Positions 1-11,700 of a DNA stretch of 64,000 nt are shown piece by piece. The DNA is taken from positions 24,351,063-24,415,062 of the forward strand of contig CM037472.1 of the NCBI GenBank assembly GCA_021014325.1, in the 5' to 3' direction. The notes under the pieces are model-generated. The model made no database searches, was not told the DNA's origin, and saw nothing but the letters and a program-made list of their open reading frames with translations. A program made the position numbers and the translations under genes. Position 1 is the first letter of the stretch, and each line of letters begins with the position of its first letter. The DNA comes from Plazaster borealis (lineage: Eukaryota; Echinodermata; Asteroidea; Forcipulatida; Labidiasteridae).

Positions 1-527
1 TAGTAACATTTTACATTCATGCAAAAGTAGAACACCAGCAAAAACCCTTGGAAATTAACACAAATTAAAACTCCACATTTTTATTCTTTCCATTTCATAT
101 GATTTGGGATTCTACTATCTAATGGGAAAAACCTATGACTTAATACTAAAACATATTCTTTTTGAGGCGGTTTCACAAATCAAAATGCCTGGAGTTTTTG
201 ATAACAATTCTTCCATAATTCTTCCAAACCCGACAACACAATGACAAAATTACTTTTACTTGACACAAGAGGGCGCTACAATGGTTTGTCACTACAACAT
301 GCAAGGTTTGGTTTGCACTTATGCAATTCATTTGCATGTTAAACTTTTTTCTGTTTTTTCAACGTCTCATTTTTCTCTTAGAATTATTGAAAATTAACCA
401 GAATTAAACCAACATTTTGGTAAATGGATAATTTGATTTTTTTAGTTTTATTAAATTTGTATTGGCTGAACGTTAACACTCAAAATGTTTTTGTTTAAAA
501 AAGTCAACTTGTATCTGTAATTATTCA

Positions 528-695
528 CTGCTAAAACTGGTATTCTTGGAATAAGAAAAACATCTTATTCCAAGAAAAACTTCTTGTGTCACTCCCAAGA
601 AAAAAAAATTTCTAATAAGATTTTTGGGAGTGACATAAGAAAAGTTTTCTTGAAACAAGATTTTTTCTATTTTTCAAGAATACAATTTTTAGCAG
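528..695. repeat. Foldback (MITE-like) element
   Basis: The left end CTGCTAAAACTGGTATTCTTG is mirrored by an inverted copy at the right end (TTCAAGAATACAATTTTTAG). A second inner pair, with CACTCCCAAGAAA near 592 and TTTTGGGAGTGACATAAG near 622, extends the fold almost to the centre. No coding capacity is visible. A non-autonomous DNA transposon remnant is the simplest reading; no target-site duplication was resolved. Confidence 0.6.
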
Positions 696-1149
696 TCTTC
701 TTAATGCATTCCATCATCAATGAATAAATAGGGACCTTAACTCCATTGCACTATTCATCTATTTTATTTTTATTTCAAGGAAAAAAAACTGCCAAATATT
801 TGAGGGAAAAGAAAAATGAGGTATCATAGCCCTAATAAGACGCTTCCTCCTGGCAAGTTTTGTTTTCCCAAAAAACAAAAACAAAAATTCCCTTGAACTC
901 TGTGCAATTTTGTCATTAGTGGCTTCCAAATTTAAAATAGCTCACAAGCAGCATGCAACATATAAATTGAGAAACTTTCAAACTAAGGTTTGGACAAAAA
1001 TGGGGGCCACTATTTTTTAATATCTCATCGCACAAGGTGACAAGGTATTACTCTAGTTGTGTTGCTACTGCAGAATTTACTTTCTTTTTGATTTCTGTTC
1101 TTTAATGGTTTCGCCATCATACACCAAGGTTAAAACCGACAAATTCACT

Positions 1150-1390
1150 GTAGTTTTTACCACATGAGGGCGCTTTCAGCAGCAAATTTCCTTGCATCAC
1201 GGTTATAGTTTTATCTTATTTTGACTGCCTGTGTGTTGTTTTTTGTATCAATGGCAAAATAAATATTTATTATAATAACGATGGAAAACAAAATTGTTCT
1301 ACTTAATCTGTATCACATAAACTTGGTTCACACACGCCCAACAAGGTCAAAAATACTGCGAATTGGGATAATAAAAAGATTCAGAGTAGA
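1150..1390 (+). repeat. Dispersed repeat, copy 1 of 2
   Basis: This stretch matches 44617-44850 in the same order. Shared blocks are TGAGGGCGCTTTCA, ATAGTTTTRTCTTATTTTGA, a GATGGCAAAATAAATA block followed by an A/T-rich simple repeat, and TTCACACACGCC. The order is conserved while the simple repeat differs, so this is a transposed or SINE-like unit rather than a local duplication. Family unknown. Confidence 0.6.
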
Positions 1391-1907
1391 TTTTAAAATG
1401 ACCGCAAAATGTTTAAAAGAAATGTTGTCTACTTACAATAAAATAATGGGGATTTTTTTTAGTAAGCTTTTTGTAAAAAGCTAGCCCAAAATGGATATTT
1501 CTAAACTACAGCCCTTGACCCAAATACAACAGGAGGTCAGCAATAGGTCAAAGGTCATTTGTGTAGTCACATGATAAACATACCATCACAGTGATGAGTA
1601 TATTGGGAGGGGTTTCTATGACTCTCAAAAATAGGGGCTTGGTCTCTTTACAAGCCGTTCTGAAAAGTGATACATTTAATCTGCATGGTTTCATGTACAT
1701 GTACAGTTTGTGACTTTACAATGCTACGTTAATATCATCTCATTGTATTTTTACTTTGTTTCTTTAAGGTCTTCGTGGTTAAAGGAAGACAATGTTGAAT
1801 TCACAAGAACAATCAGATTCACCATTTGAGGTTGTCCCAACCTTTTTCATATTCACTGCATTGGTATAACATTAATAATACGCTCATTCAGTATGGTACA
1901 ACTAGGG

Positions 1908-2187
1908 GCCAACTTCATAGAGCTGCTTGACAAATGATTTTATGCTTACTATGTGATTTAAATTCATAGCGCTGCTAACTGTAAGCACGGAAAAAGGCAA
2001 CCTAACCTTCCAGTGCTAACTGTAAACAAATGAATGACGTAAAAATGCAAATTCATGGTGAACGTGCCAGCAGGCTGCCTATTTTACTTGCTAACCTGTT
2101 AAATACGCTTGCGCTTAAGCGAATTTTTCTGCTGCAGTAATCAAAAAAATATGTTTGCCGTTAAGCTGCTATTTGAAATTGAGCCCA
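1908..2187. repeat. Divergent foldback related to the GGGCCCAATTTCAT family
   Basis: The left end reads GGGGCCAACTTCATAGAGC and the right end is the inverted form TTTGAAATTGAGCCC. The interior differs from the standard 190-bp copies and carries two additional tracts of the type GCTGCTAACTGTAAGCA. It may be a related subfamily or two insertions in tandem. Confidence 0.45.
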
Positions 2188-4324
2188 AGTCGTGCACGGT
2201 CACAGTAATGGCCCCCAAGTCTGAAAGCATTGCTAGGAGTCCGAGTTCCGGTATCTGGGTTTCAATACCACAGGCACCAGACCATTCTGTGACCCAACTG
2301 AACCTCCAACACCAGGCCATGCCCAAATTGACAGCTTTCGCTGTGGCTATGGCTAGATCACTGTGACTCTTGCTATACTTTAACATTGCAACTAGCAACC
2401 GATTTCCATAGCAACAGCCAAAGTCACTCCAATCAGACACAAGCCTCATAAAATCAACAAATGGTGGCACCGTACCAAGTTTTGCGATCATTTTTAATAA
2501 TAACAATACAGAAAGTGATTTTATGGAAATTGACCAAAACAAAGTGCTTTACTTTTTAATGTCTCATTGTTCTATACAGTATGTATACACTGATGGCAGG
2601 AGGGATGTACCCCCCACAAATAAACCAAAGATACACAGAAAACAAGAAATACATGGCACAAAAACCTATCAGGAGAAAGGGCAAACTCTGCGAACATCTA
2701 AACTTTAAAAAAAATCCCATCTCATCACTGCCAACGGATTTATTTATATATTTTTGTCACCACCATTGCAAGAAGTTTTTGCTCGCTTTCTGCTTCACGA
2801 AACTACAACAATAAGTGAAATCAATATGGCTGCTGATGCTACGGACTGCGGCTCCAAAAAACACACAAAAAGAAAATAGGGATTTTTTGTTTTCTTAACA
2901 CAGAAAAACAAGGTTTTTGTTTGTATTTACTTTGTACAAAAAAAATGTACATTACATTAAGTTATCCGACTTTTTAAAGTTACAAGAGGATTTATTTCCC
3001 CCACTGTTTCTCACTGAAATTCTCGCTTTGTTTCACACACACTTACTCTCTCATTCAATCAACTGTCTTGCTTTTTTGTTAATTATTATCTACTGACTAA
3101 AAATTATTCAGTTCCATGCTGCCTTTGACCGTTGTTTTTTATTTTTTAATGTTATTTTTTACATCAACATTTAATAATAATACTTAAATTATTCTCATTG
3201 TTTCTACAGACCTAATAATTGTACTTCATCAATGAAATGTGTACAAACTACAAACATGTCAGAAGTATTATTCATGTATAAATGCTAACAATGGAAGATA
3301 CCATGGTAACATATGCCTCCAGTACAAAACAAACAAATCAAATAAAACAAATTAATAATAATAAAAATTAACAATAATAAATGGATGCTCTTGAGATTCA
3401 GCCACTGAATACCACAATTCTGGCCGATTTAAAAACAAAGATATCATAACACTAACTTTTTTAACTGATAAGAATTAAAAACTATTTTCAATCTTGTGTG
3501 ATCTTCACGATACAAGTTCAAATTGTCGGGTGGAAAATGGTTTTTATCGAATGCAAACTGCTTCCTGACCGACTGTATCCATCAGAAAAGAAAAAGAGGG
3601 GCATTTTAAAAATTGAAAAATCAATTTCATATCAAATGGCTACTGACAGAGGGATTTTTTTTTTTTTTAAACCCACACACACACAATAATGGGATGACCT
3701 TTTCTGGTGAGTTTAATTTCACGTCTGCTCACACAAACAGATGTGGTGCAGCCGCATATTCTATTTCGTCTGGGTGAAAATGTTGGTGAATAAATTACGC
3801 AAAATGATAATTTTAAGGGAGATCTGCTGCAATGGAAACCAAACGGTTTTCTGATGAAGCGATTACAATGTTACACTGTACAAGCGCCACTTTTATGGCT
3901 GACATCAGTCGTCGTGTATATATAAATATAAAAAAAACAAGAAATGAAGAAAAAATAACAAAATTCATGACTGTTAGTGGCGAGGAAAAAACCAAAAAAT
4001 AAACAAACAAACAAAACCCCTTTGCTTTACACAAAGATTCTGTACATAATTTCATACACCAGGGCTGGATTCTGTGACTGCCAGATGCAGGTTTAATCTA
4101 AAGTGTATGACACAATGTCTCAAAGATCATTCCTTAGATATCGCGGGCGGACCAAATCAAAAGCCGGAAAAAACAACATGGCGTCTGAAGCTACAGAATA
4201 ATCCAATTCATTGTCCTTTCCTATTCCATTTCCAAACTGTCGGCCACAGAATGAAACAGAATGAAACAGCTAGGAAAGTGTTTCCAAATATTCTAAATGA
4301 ATGTCTCAAACTCAAACAACTCAC

Positions 4325-4334
4325 CCCCCCCCCC

Positions 4335-4365
<31 letters not shown>
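4325..4365 (+). repeat. C-run and A-run (C10 then about A30)
   Basis: A run of about 10 C is followed directly by about 30 A. In translation it gives proline and lysine runs and so creates spurious open frames. It could be a decayed poly(A) tail of a retroposed sequence, but no retroposed body was recognised upstream. Confidence 0.8.
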
Positions 4366-4370
<5 letters not shown>

Positions 4371-5479
4371 AAGAGTGGACCAGCAGTGGGTGAAAGTCAG
4401 TTGCTATAAAAAATCATCTACTTGTTGTGAAGTTCAGAGTTCTCTTCAGTGGATGTTGAAACAGCGCCTCAAAACTTTGTGTAATCTCAAATATTTAATT
4501 TAGTAATTGCACAATATTTAATTTCATTAAAAAAAGGAATTAAAAAACAACAATGAATTTTGAGACATTGGAGAAGGGAACGTTCAGTGCACAAGCTTCA
4601 GCAAATTTGTGGTTGAAAAATATTGTTTCTTGTATCCCTTGGATTACAAAACACGACGAAAATATTATTTGTGTTTACTTTTGATCCAAGCTTTTTTCTT
4701 TGTTTTTGCTTTTTCTTGTTTTTTCTTTTTTTGGGGGAGGTCTGTTTTGTTCTTCAGGTTGTGCCCAAATTCACTACATTCCAATTTGTCCTGTTGCTTA
4801 TCACTTATCAACCAACTACTTTGACAATCACTTGCGACGCGATGGGGGGGGGGGGTTCTGAGGTTTAAACCTGCCACCCGAGATCAAATCTTAATTGTTA
4901 ATCACCTCGTTTGCGAGCCAGTACCAGTGATGCACAACCACGCCCTTACTATACCTGGTACCTTGACCATCATTCATAGACATTGTGTGGTAGAGAAGAC
5001 AAGTAAGCTGAATCAAAAGAGGAAGCAATCATCATAACATGCTGACTTCTATTACTAGTTACGTGAGTGAGAATGTCCCGTGGCAAATACCTCCAACAGG
5101 GACATTCCTCATTCAAATGAGTCATTTTTTGTGTGGATAACCTGGTGTGGCTGAAAATCAAAGCAACACACTGAACTAAATCATAACCATCCCAACTATT
5201 TAAAAACTACCCTCAAGTTGTCTCCCAGCTGAAGTGATATTTTGGGATGAAATAACAGCATCCCAACAGAGGAATGTCTCATATTGAAGATTCCTATCAC
5301 GCTTGTGTTAAAAATTAAAAAATTAGCGTCAAAGTGTTAGGTTTTTAAAAGCTTTGAATCTCTTAGAGTTTGTTGAAGTGTTGTCTTAAGTTACTCCAGC
5401 TAAACCTAGTCTTTATAAACAGAAAAGGGAAATAAAAACTAAACCTAAAAAAAAAGGGAAAACAAAAGCAGTTGACTAT

Positions 5480-5837
5480 TCACAAGCACAGTTCATTTGA
5501 GATTTTGGAGGCAATGTTTTTAAAGGCCATGGATGAACCAGAGATACGTTTGAAGCGGACACCGTTGAGTGACAGCCGCGGCAGTTTGCACACCTCCATC
5601 TCCCACTGGATCAGGTTGTCCCCGCGCCCGTCGCCATGGACGCAGAACAACAAGTAGCGTTCCCGCTGCTCAAAATCCACAGAGTTGCCCTCCAGGACAC
5701 GTCGGATCTCGCCCATGATGGAGTCGGGATCTTTGGAGCTGGTCGTCTTCATGCTGAATGTGAAGCGAAGGGAGCGAGGCTTGATGGGGTCCTCTTGATT
5801 CTGGTCTCGATTCTGGTCTCGCTCAGTGATTGAACGA
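5480..5837 (-). CDS. MARK: MARK/PAR-1 kinase, last coding exon: KA1 domain and stop
   Basis: This exon encodes the kinase-associated 1 (KA1) domain, the C-terminal lipid-binding and autoinhibitory module of MARK/PAR-1 kinases. Diagnostic stretches are [50 protein letters not shown] and [15 protein letters not shown]. The acceptor is a clear CAACAG just above 5837 and enters in phase 2, which fits both upstream exons that end in AG (9,619 and 12,138). The reading frame closes with TGA at 5480-5482. Family members normally end in ELKL; here the end reads NELCL, a Lys to Cys change at a conserved position. Before KA1 there is a short charged linker with a DQNRDQN repeat. Confidence 0.97.
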
Positions 5838-6148
5838 CTGTTGGAATTATCAATAAAGTACTGATTTATGATCATAAGAAATCAATCATTTATATATCAC
5901 ATACTATTTACTATACATGTTGCGAACATCAAACACTATTGAACTATTGTGATTAAAAATAATACATTTGAATCTGTCATAATCTATACTTTACTTCTAC
6001 AACAAATTTACATTACAAAAGAGGTGTTGGACAGCAATACCACTTTAGAGAAATATGAAAATTGCCACAAAATATCAAATGCAATGTACAAAATAATGAT
6101 GTCTGGATATAAAGTAGGAACTGGCTGGTACACCCATCATAAAAAAAA

Positions 6149-6413
6149 GTGGGTACCAGCTTCATAATATATCATATGGCCATTGACAATGAAAGTGGGT
6201 ACCAGCTACATAATATATCATATGGCCATTGACAATGAAAGTGGGTACCAGCTACATAATATATCATATGGCCATTGACAATGAAAGTGGGTACCAGCTC
6301 ATAATATATCACATGGCCATTGACAATGAAAGTGGGTACCAGCTAAATAATATATCATATGGCCATTGACAATGAAAGTGGGTACCAGCTGCATAATCTA
6401 TCATATGGCCATA
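6149..6413 (+). repeat. 46-bp minisatellite, left block
   Basis: The core GTGGGTACCAGCT recurs at 6149, 6195 and 6241 and onward with a 46-bp period; the rest of the unit is an AT-rich piece ending in CATATGGCCATTGACAATG. About six units are present. The array is interrupted at 6414 by a 302-bp insertion and resumes at 6718 in the same orientation. Confidence 0.95.
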
Positions 6414-6715
6414 GACCTTTCTTTTGTTGATAAACAAAGTGCGCATGGTTGGCATGGCCAGCCGAATGTTAGCAAACCAATCAATCGTGTTAAAAGAAAA
6501 TTGTGACCAAATTCAACATTTTCTGTAAAGATTCATGAGCTGAAATACCTCCCATGATTGGTTGATTTGTTTCCAACAAATTCAACATTTTTGAATTTTT
6601 GTGCGACATTGCTGCAAACTATGGCTATCTGTTTTTGCTTTGCATTTATGGCTTTCCATATTTTTCCACCCTCGGTTGGCAAAAACTTGGGCTGTGACGT
6701 GTCAACAGAAAGGTC
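6414..6715. mobile_element. TA-flanked MITE inserted in the 46-bp array
   Basis: The insert begins GACCTTTCTTTTGTTGA and ends with the inverse GTCAACAGAAAGGTC, giving imperfect terminal inverted repeats of about 15-17 bp. TA lies on both sides (6412-6413 and 6716-6717), as expected for Tc1/mariner-type integration. The 46-bp array is present on both sides in one orientation, which gives a good view of the empty site. No transposase frame is present in its 302 bp. Confidence 0.75.
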
Positions 6716-6717
6716 TA

Positions 6718-6986
6718 ATGACAATGAAAGTGGGTACCAGCTGCATAATCTATTATATGGCCATTGACAATGAAAGTGGGTACCAGCTGCATAATATATC
6801 ATATAGCCATTGACAATGAAAGTGGGTACCAGCTCATAATGAATCACATGGCCATTGACAATGATAGTGGGTACCAGCTAAATAATATATCATATAGCCA
6901 TTGACAATGAAAGTGGGTACCAGCTCATAATGAATCACATGGCCATTGACAATGATAGTGGGTACCAGCTAAATAATATATCATAT
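6718..6986 (+). repeat. 46-bp minisatellite, right block
   Basis: The array continues with the core near 6730, 6776, 6822 and 6867. The last units alternate between an AGCTCATAATGAATCACATGG type and an AGCTAAATAATATATCATA type, so a higher-order unit of about 91 bp has begun to form. Confidence 0.93.
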
Positions 6987-8635
6987 TAACAACAAAATCC
7001 TTGCATCAGGGGAGTAAGACAATACAATCAGGTTTGCTCAAATCAGCCGGTTTTGGGGGTGGGGAACCCCCCAAAAACAAAACATAACATTTATTATAGA
7101 ATGTGTAGTTGGTGTTAGGTTGATTCTGTGAAAGACACATGAACCAAGAATTGCACAAACTACTGTTAAATAAATGCAACAGCTTCACAGAGTATCTCAC
7201 TAAATGATGCAGTTGAAAACATGCATGTTGGGGGTTTGGTCAACACAAGTCTGATTAAACAAAATCATGCAATTTAGAAAACTTAAGAGCCCACAGCACG
7301 AGTCTTACTTGGTTCTAGACACGTAACTCTTCACACGTTTTTAAACCTTTCTGCTTAACATTGGCAAAATATGCAATTGTTTTCCCTGTTAAAACCCATT
7401 GATGCAAATGGCAGTCACCTTTGATGACCCCCCAAAATATGTTCTCCAACACTACCCTATGCACTGAAGGTTTGTAGTGAACATTCACAACTAATGCTCC
7501 AAGTAAAATTTTAAATATAACAGAGAGAGAACAACAACAAAACACTTAACAAATATACACACAAGGATTCTTGTCAAGAAATCCAAGAAACTTGCATTAT
7601 TCAATTAAGTGTAAAGAATTACTTTCACATTGAGTTACATACAAAACAAAACTTTCAAAGATTCAAAACTTTTAACAAAATAAATGAGAGATCGAGGTGA
7701 CAAATACACAAATTCAGAGTGTTAACACGACAACAAAGACGTCCAAAGCTAAATGGGCGGGAAATGTGTGAGGATTAAGAATATAACATGAATGATTAGA
7801 AATGAAGCACAGCGATGGTTGGTGTGTTTACCTTGACAAATTGCCAGCACTGATGTCAAATAACATCACATCCAGAATGGCAAGTAAGGAAAACACACAC
7901 GTTATACACATGTATATAATTATCTGAATTTCAAGTACATCCTTGAAGATACATTTTAAGTTTAGACGACACGGAAGTCAAAGTAGTTGATAATTTGGTA
8001 ATCTGAACAAGTGTGTTCAAATCACAGTTGTCTTGCCTAACAAAGACCGATGAAAAAGCCTGTAAACATGTTATAAACTATGTTCTCAACAACAACAAAG
8101 TCAACAGCCCCTGTTGATAAAAAATTTCACAGGTTTTGTTTGTTCTTGTAATAATTGTTTTCTTGAAAACTGAATGGTTTGTTTTTAAACCCCACTTCCA
8201 TTATATTTGAATGCCATCCCTTCGAAGAACACTGGTATTTGGGTTACAGCAAAGTTCTTTAACGAATGGAGTGTTTACAGAATGAAGTCTGATGCGTAAT
8301 CAGCGAAGGTGTTATTAATAGTGAAGACGATGAAAGTATCGTGAAATTCTTGAAACCAGGGACCATCTTCATGACGCTGCTTACCATGGAATGTTATGCC
8401 TCAGCGCCCGGTATGGCGTGTGATTCTAGGGACCGTAATGGTATAATTCCGTGTTAGGCCATGGCATGAAATTCATGGTTTGTTTATGACAGAATTCCAT
8501 GTTTACGCCGCCCTTGTAAAGCGCATAATTCTAAGGGCCTCAAGGGGTCGGTCTCAGTGCAGAATTCCGAGTTCAGTATTTTTTTTATTGGTCTTGGTCT
8601 TACTCTCAACTCCATTTAGTCTAATGTCTTATAAA

Positions 8636-8795
8636 GGTCTCACCAATTTCATAAAGCTGTTAATTAAAATTGCTTAGCATAGACAAATCTTGCTCAGCAG
8701 AAACAGGTTACCAGCCAAAAATACCACATAATGTATCATTCTTGTGACTGGTTCCCCGCCAATTTCTGCTTAACAGCTTTATGAAGCTGGGCCCC
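8636..8795. repeat. Foldback of the GGGCCCAATTTCAT family (copy at 8.7 kb)
   Basis: The left arm is ACCAATTTCATAAAGCTG and the right arm AACAGCTTTATGAAGCTGGG. The interior carries the family signatures TTACCAGCCAAAA and TTGTGACTGGTTCCCCGCC. The left end is slightly eroded. Confidence 0.8.
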
Positions 8796-9618
8796 ATTCA
8801 TAGAGATACCAGTTCAAAAAAGATTTTTGCATCATCAGTGTTTTCTCTATCTCTATTAGTTTTGCAAAGAGAAACACAATTATTTTTTTGACTATGAATT
8901 GAAACAAACATCTGTTAAAAAAAACTTGCACATTGTCTGCTGATTTGAACGACCTTGAGGTCTTGACGAGAAGTTAACTTCTTGGTGATTTTTTTTTTTT
9001 AGCCTAGGTTATCAGTGTTGGACACATCAGCCCTTTAGGGGTTGGTCTCAAGACATTGGTCTCAAGACATTTAACTCTACATTCAAACTTGATAGGCTCA
9101 AGCAAAAGTTAGTTCAATGCACCAACGTTTGCATCTTGCAATCAGGGAGATTTTGTCTAACAATCAGAGAGATACTCAGAATTACATTCAACATAAATAG
9201 GGAAAAAAGTTTCCACAATCAAAGAGACTGTCAAATTTGTTCAACAGAACATGGAAAGATTGGTTTATTTTCAGGGAACTGTCTGCAGAATCGAGGACAG
9301 TCAATGGCAATGCTGGATTAGAAATATACATACATTTAGAAAGAATTTCCGTTATTTTGTTGGAAATTAAAATGTAGCTTATTATTTGGTGTTACTGTTT
9401 GTTACATGAGCTGAAATAGGAGCAGTATATTAACCAAGCTAAGCAGAGTACATTGTATCAGAATGATTAATGATCAAAGCCAGTCGATCCGAACCTTACA
9501 ACGTATCGTCATCGACTGATGAATATTCATCCTGATGGATATTCGAAACCTGACTGGAGACGTTGCTAATATAAAATAAAAAAAAGTCATCTGATGTATT
9601 GAATGTTCATGTTTTTAC

Positions 9619-9696
9619 CTGACGCCTGGAGCCCTGGATTTTGGCGGTAGTTCCTGGGGGAAATCTACTCCAAATTCACCGGAGTTAGCAGGCACC
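9619..9696 (-). CDS. MARK: MARK/PAR-1 spacer exon, in-frame cassette candidate
   Basis: This 78-nt open segment has a clean acceptor (CATACAG) above 9696 and a donor GTAAAA below 9619. It enters and leaves in phase 2, exactly the phase of both neighbours (12,138 and 5,837), so it can be included or skipped without a frameshift. It encodes 25 whole residues, VPANSGEFGV followed by DFPQELPPKSRAPGV, between the basic FGKLSSKF segment and the KA1 linker. Vertebrate MARKs have alternative exons at this same place, upstream of KA1. Inclusion in mRNA is not proven. Confidence 0.75.
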
Positions 9697-10751
9697 CTGT
9701 ATGTGAGAGAAACCCCCCCATGGCCAAGGGTACAATTACTACGCAAAAGTCACACAAAGGGAGGAGGGGGGAACATACACAACCTAAACGTTTTAAAACT
9801 CCCCAAAATAGTTCATAAATACTGTATCATCCGCTGAATAATCAAGAGTGGATTTCACAAGACGGATAGTATTAATTGAGTTAAAAGATACCTGCGTGTT
9901 ATTTTTGTTTTTTCGTCGTGGCATCATTTCATGACGATCGTTTGGTTTATGGGTTATAACGTTATACTGCTGTAGTGTTAGTGGAATTAGTAGGGATTTA
10001 ATCATGTGTTAAATACAAGAGCGATTATGGGAGTTGGTTAATGGTGTGTGATCATGAGGTTTGAAAGTGCAGTACAACATGACAATGTATCAAGTTAAAG
10101 TCTAGAAATGCCGGATGACAATGTGATGGGCAACTTCTCAACACCTTCTTCAAGGAACTTGCGAACCTTTTGAAGGAAACAAACCTTTTCCCAATAATTT
10201 CATTTAAAAAAATTCTAATTTTTTTTACAAATGCAAATGATTACTAGGCATTTGCATTCTGCCTTGCCTATGTCATCAATAAATCTCAGGTGCAAGGGGA
10301 AAAAGAAAAGAAGAAAAAAAACAACACCCCGAAAACCCCCAAAACAATTCTAATCTGTAACCGGTTGTTTTATTTATTTGTTAACTCATTTATTGTGAAT
10401 GCTCATCAGATGGTAGCACACCCTTACAGCAACCCCTTTGGTAAGTGGTTTGAATCCAACTCCACACAGTATTAATTTCACACCAGTATCAAACCTCAAA
10501 ACAATGAATTCACAGAGATTGTTGGTACATGAAATCCCCCTCAAATAATATTAGCTGACTATGAAGTTTATAAAAAAAACAAATAATTAAAAACCACACA
10601 CAGAAAGGGAGTGGGGGGTCGCTGGATTCATGCAAGTAATTATGCTGTGCAAAGTAAAAGTAAAAAGTGGTCATCAGCCAGTGGCTGCTGTGCAGTATGG
10701 ACGCATTATAACTGATTAACGGATTTGATATTATTAAATCACACAGTATAG

Positions 10752-11159
10752 CTTGTCGTGGACGAGCGGTCAAGTGCACTGGACTCAAGCTCCGGTGTTT
10801 CTGACCAGCAGAGTGGGGGTTCGAGTCCCGGTCTTGACATTTGTGTCCTTAAGCAAAACACTTAACCCTTGTTGATTCGGATGGGACGTCAAAGTGTAGG
10901 TCCTGTGTGTTGTCTAATGCACGTAACTCAGTACACTTATCGTTAAGAGAAGGGGTTTTCCCCCCCGACGTTTTCTTGTATGGTTGGCTGCAGATTGCAC
11001 CACAGCACCTTGTAAATTGTTACATGGCGCTATGTAAATAAATGGTCTTTTATTTTGAACATAGCTCTGCATGCCTTGTGGGAACAAATAATGAGCACTT
11101 TGAGACGCCCTCGGGTGTAACAAAGTGCTATATAAGAACTGCGTATTATTATTATTATA
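10752..11159 (+). mobile_element. tRNA-Leu/Ser-like SINE, full length
   Basis: The head contains an A-box-like GTGGACGAGCGGTCAAG and a B box GGTTCGAGTCCC with tRNA-like spacing, matching type II tRNA heads. The body has the family signature TAGGTCCTGTGTGTTGTCTAATGC and the tail reads AAAGTGCTATATAAGAACTG followed by ATT repeats. Further copies lie at 26,863-27,295 (minus), 43,591-43,950 (plus) and 59,475-59,597 (minus, head only). It is not a functional tRNA gene, because the acceptor stem does not close. Confidence 0.88.
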
Positions 11160-11367
11160 ACAATCAAAACATCAACCTGACATGAGGGTATTATATAGCG
11201 CATGGGATACTGGTAAATCTTTAAATGGTTTGGATGGTGAACCAAAAGGAAGTTTTATCGTTCCGAAGGAGAAAGAGAGTAGGGAAATTATTGGTGGACT
11301 CACTTTACAACTGGGATTGTAAAGTAGGCAAATATAATAGATTGTACACTTTTGGAGGAGGTGTGTA

Positions 11368-11700
11368 GACCATGTAACCTTTGTTTGCAAAAAGAGTGAC
11401 CTTGTACTTTCCATGGCCTTTCTGGCAGGCAAGATACTGCACTGGTCATATAGGAAATGTTAGTGTTACATTTTGTGTCATAATTTCCACTTTAAGTCTA
11501 GAGTTATATAAAAAAACAAACAGCTGAACATGTTTTGAAATGTGCCCCCTTTCTTCATATCAAAAATTGTAAAAAGTCAGCCAGTGCAATGTTCATAAAA
11601 TATAAGAATCAATGTTTTCCTCCAGTGGGCTGTGTACAAAGCATACCTGCAGGAAGTCCATGGCTCTTTTGTAAACGTGTGAGGTCTCAGGTTACATGGT
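11368..11700. repeat. 330-bp dispersed element with short inverted ends (copy 1)
   Basis: It starts ACCATGTAACCT and ends with the inverse AGGTTACATGGT. The body matches 40,054-40,386 in the same order: GGCAGGCAAGATACTGCACT, TGTGCCCCCTTTCTTCATAT, TGTTTTCCTCCAGTGGGCTG. The two copies have diverged by substitutions and small indels. A MITE or a short retroposon is possible. Confidence 0.8.

Larger units (their letters stand above)
1..5479. other. 3' flank and probable 3' UTR of the kinase gene
   Basis: This AT-rich stretch lies downstream of the kinase stop codon and part of it should be 3' UTR. On the minus strand AATAAA-type signals can be read at 2739-2744 and 2991-2996, about 2.5-2.7 kb past the stop; which one is used, if either, cannot be told. 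No coding segment with recognisable similarity was seen. It holds a foldback at 528-695, a dispersed repeat at 1150-1390, a divergent foldback at 1908-2187 and a C10 run followed by a long A run at 4325-4365. Short open frames here are low-complexity and unsupported. Confidence 0.5.
5838..9618 (-). other. Intron with minisatellite, MITE and foldback
   Basis: This is the intron before the KA1 exon. It contains the split 46-bp array (6149-6986), the MITE inside it, and a member of the CCAATTTCATAAAGC foldback family at 8636-8795. The rest is AT-rich sequence in which I see no exon. An ACCATGGAATG-rich patch at 8360-8580 resembles the interior of the foldback at 37434-37662 but was not delimited. 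Confidence 0.7.

Noticed and set aside
4074..4503. Open frames with a run of lysines
   Set aside because: They arise from the C-run and A-run at 4325-4365 and have no supported sequence on either side.
10752..10840. Functional tRNA-Leu or tRNA-Ser gene
   Set aside because: A and B boxes are present but the stems do not close and the body of a SINE follows. The same applies at 16,191, 27,200, 32,610, 43,591, 59,480 and 63,041.
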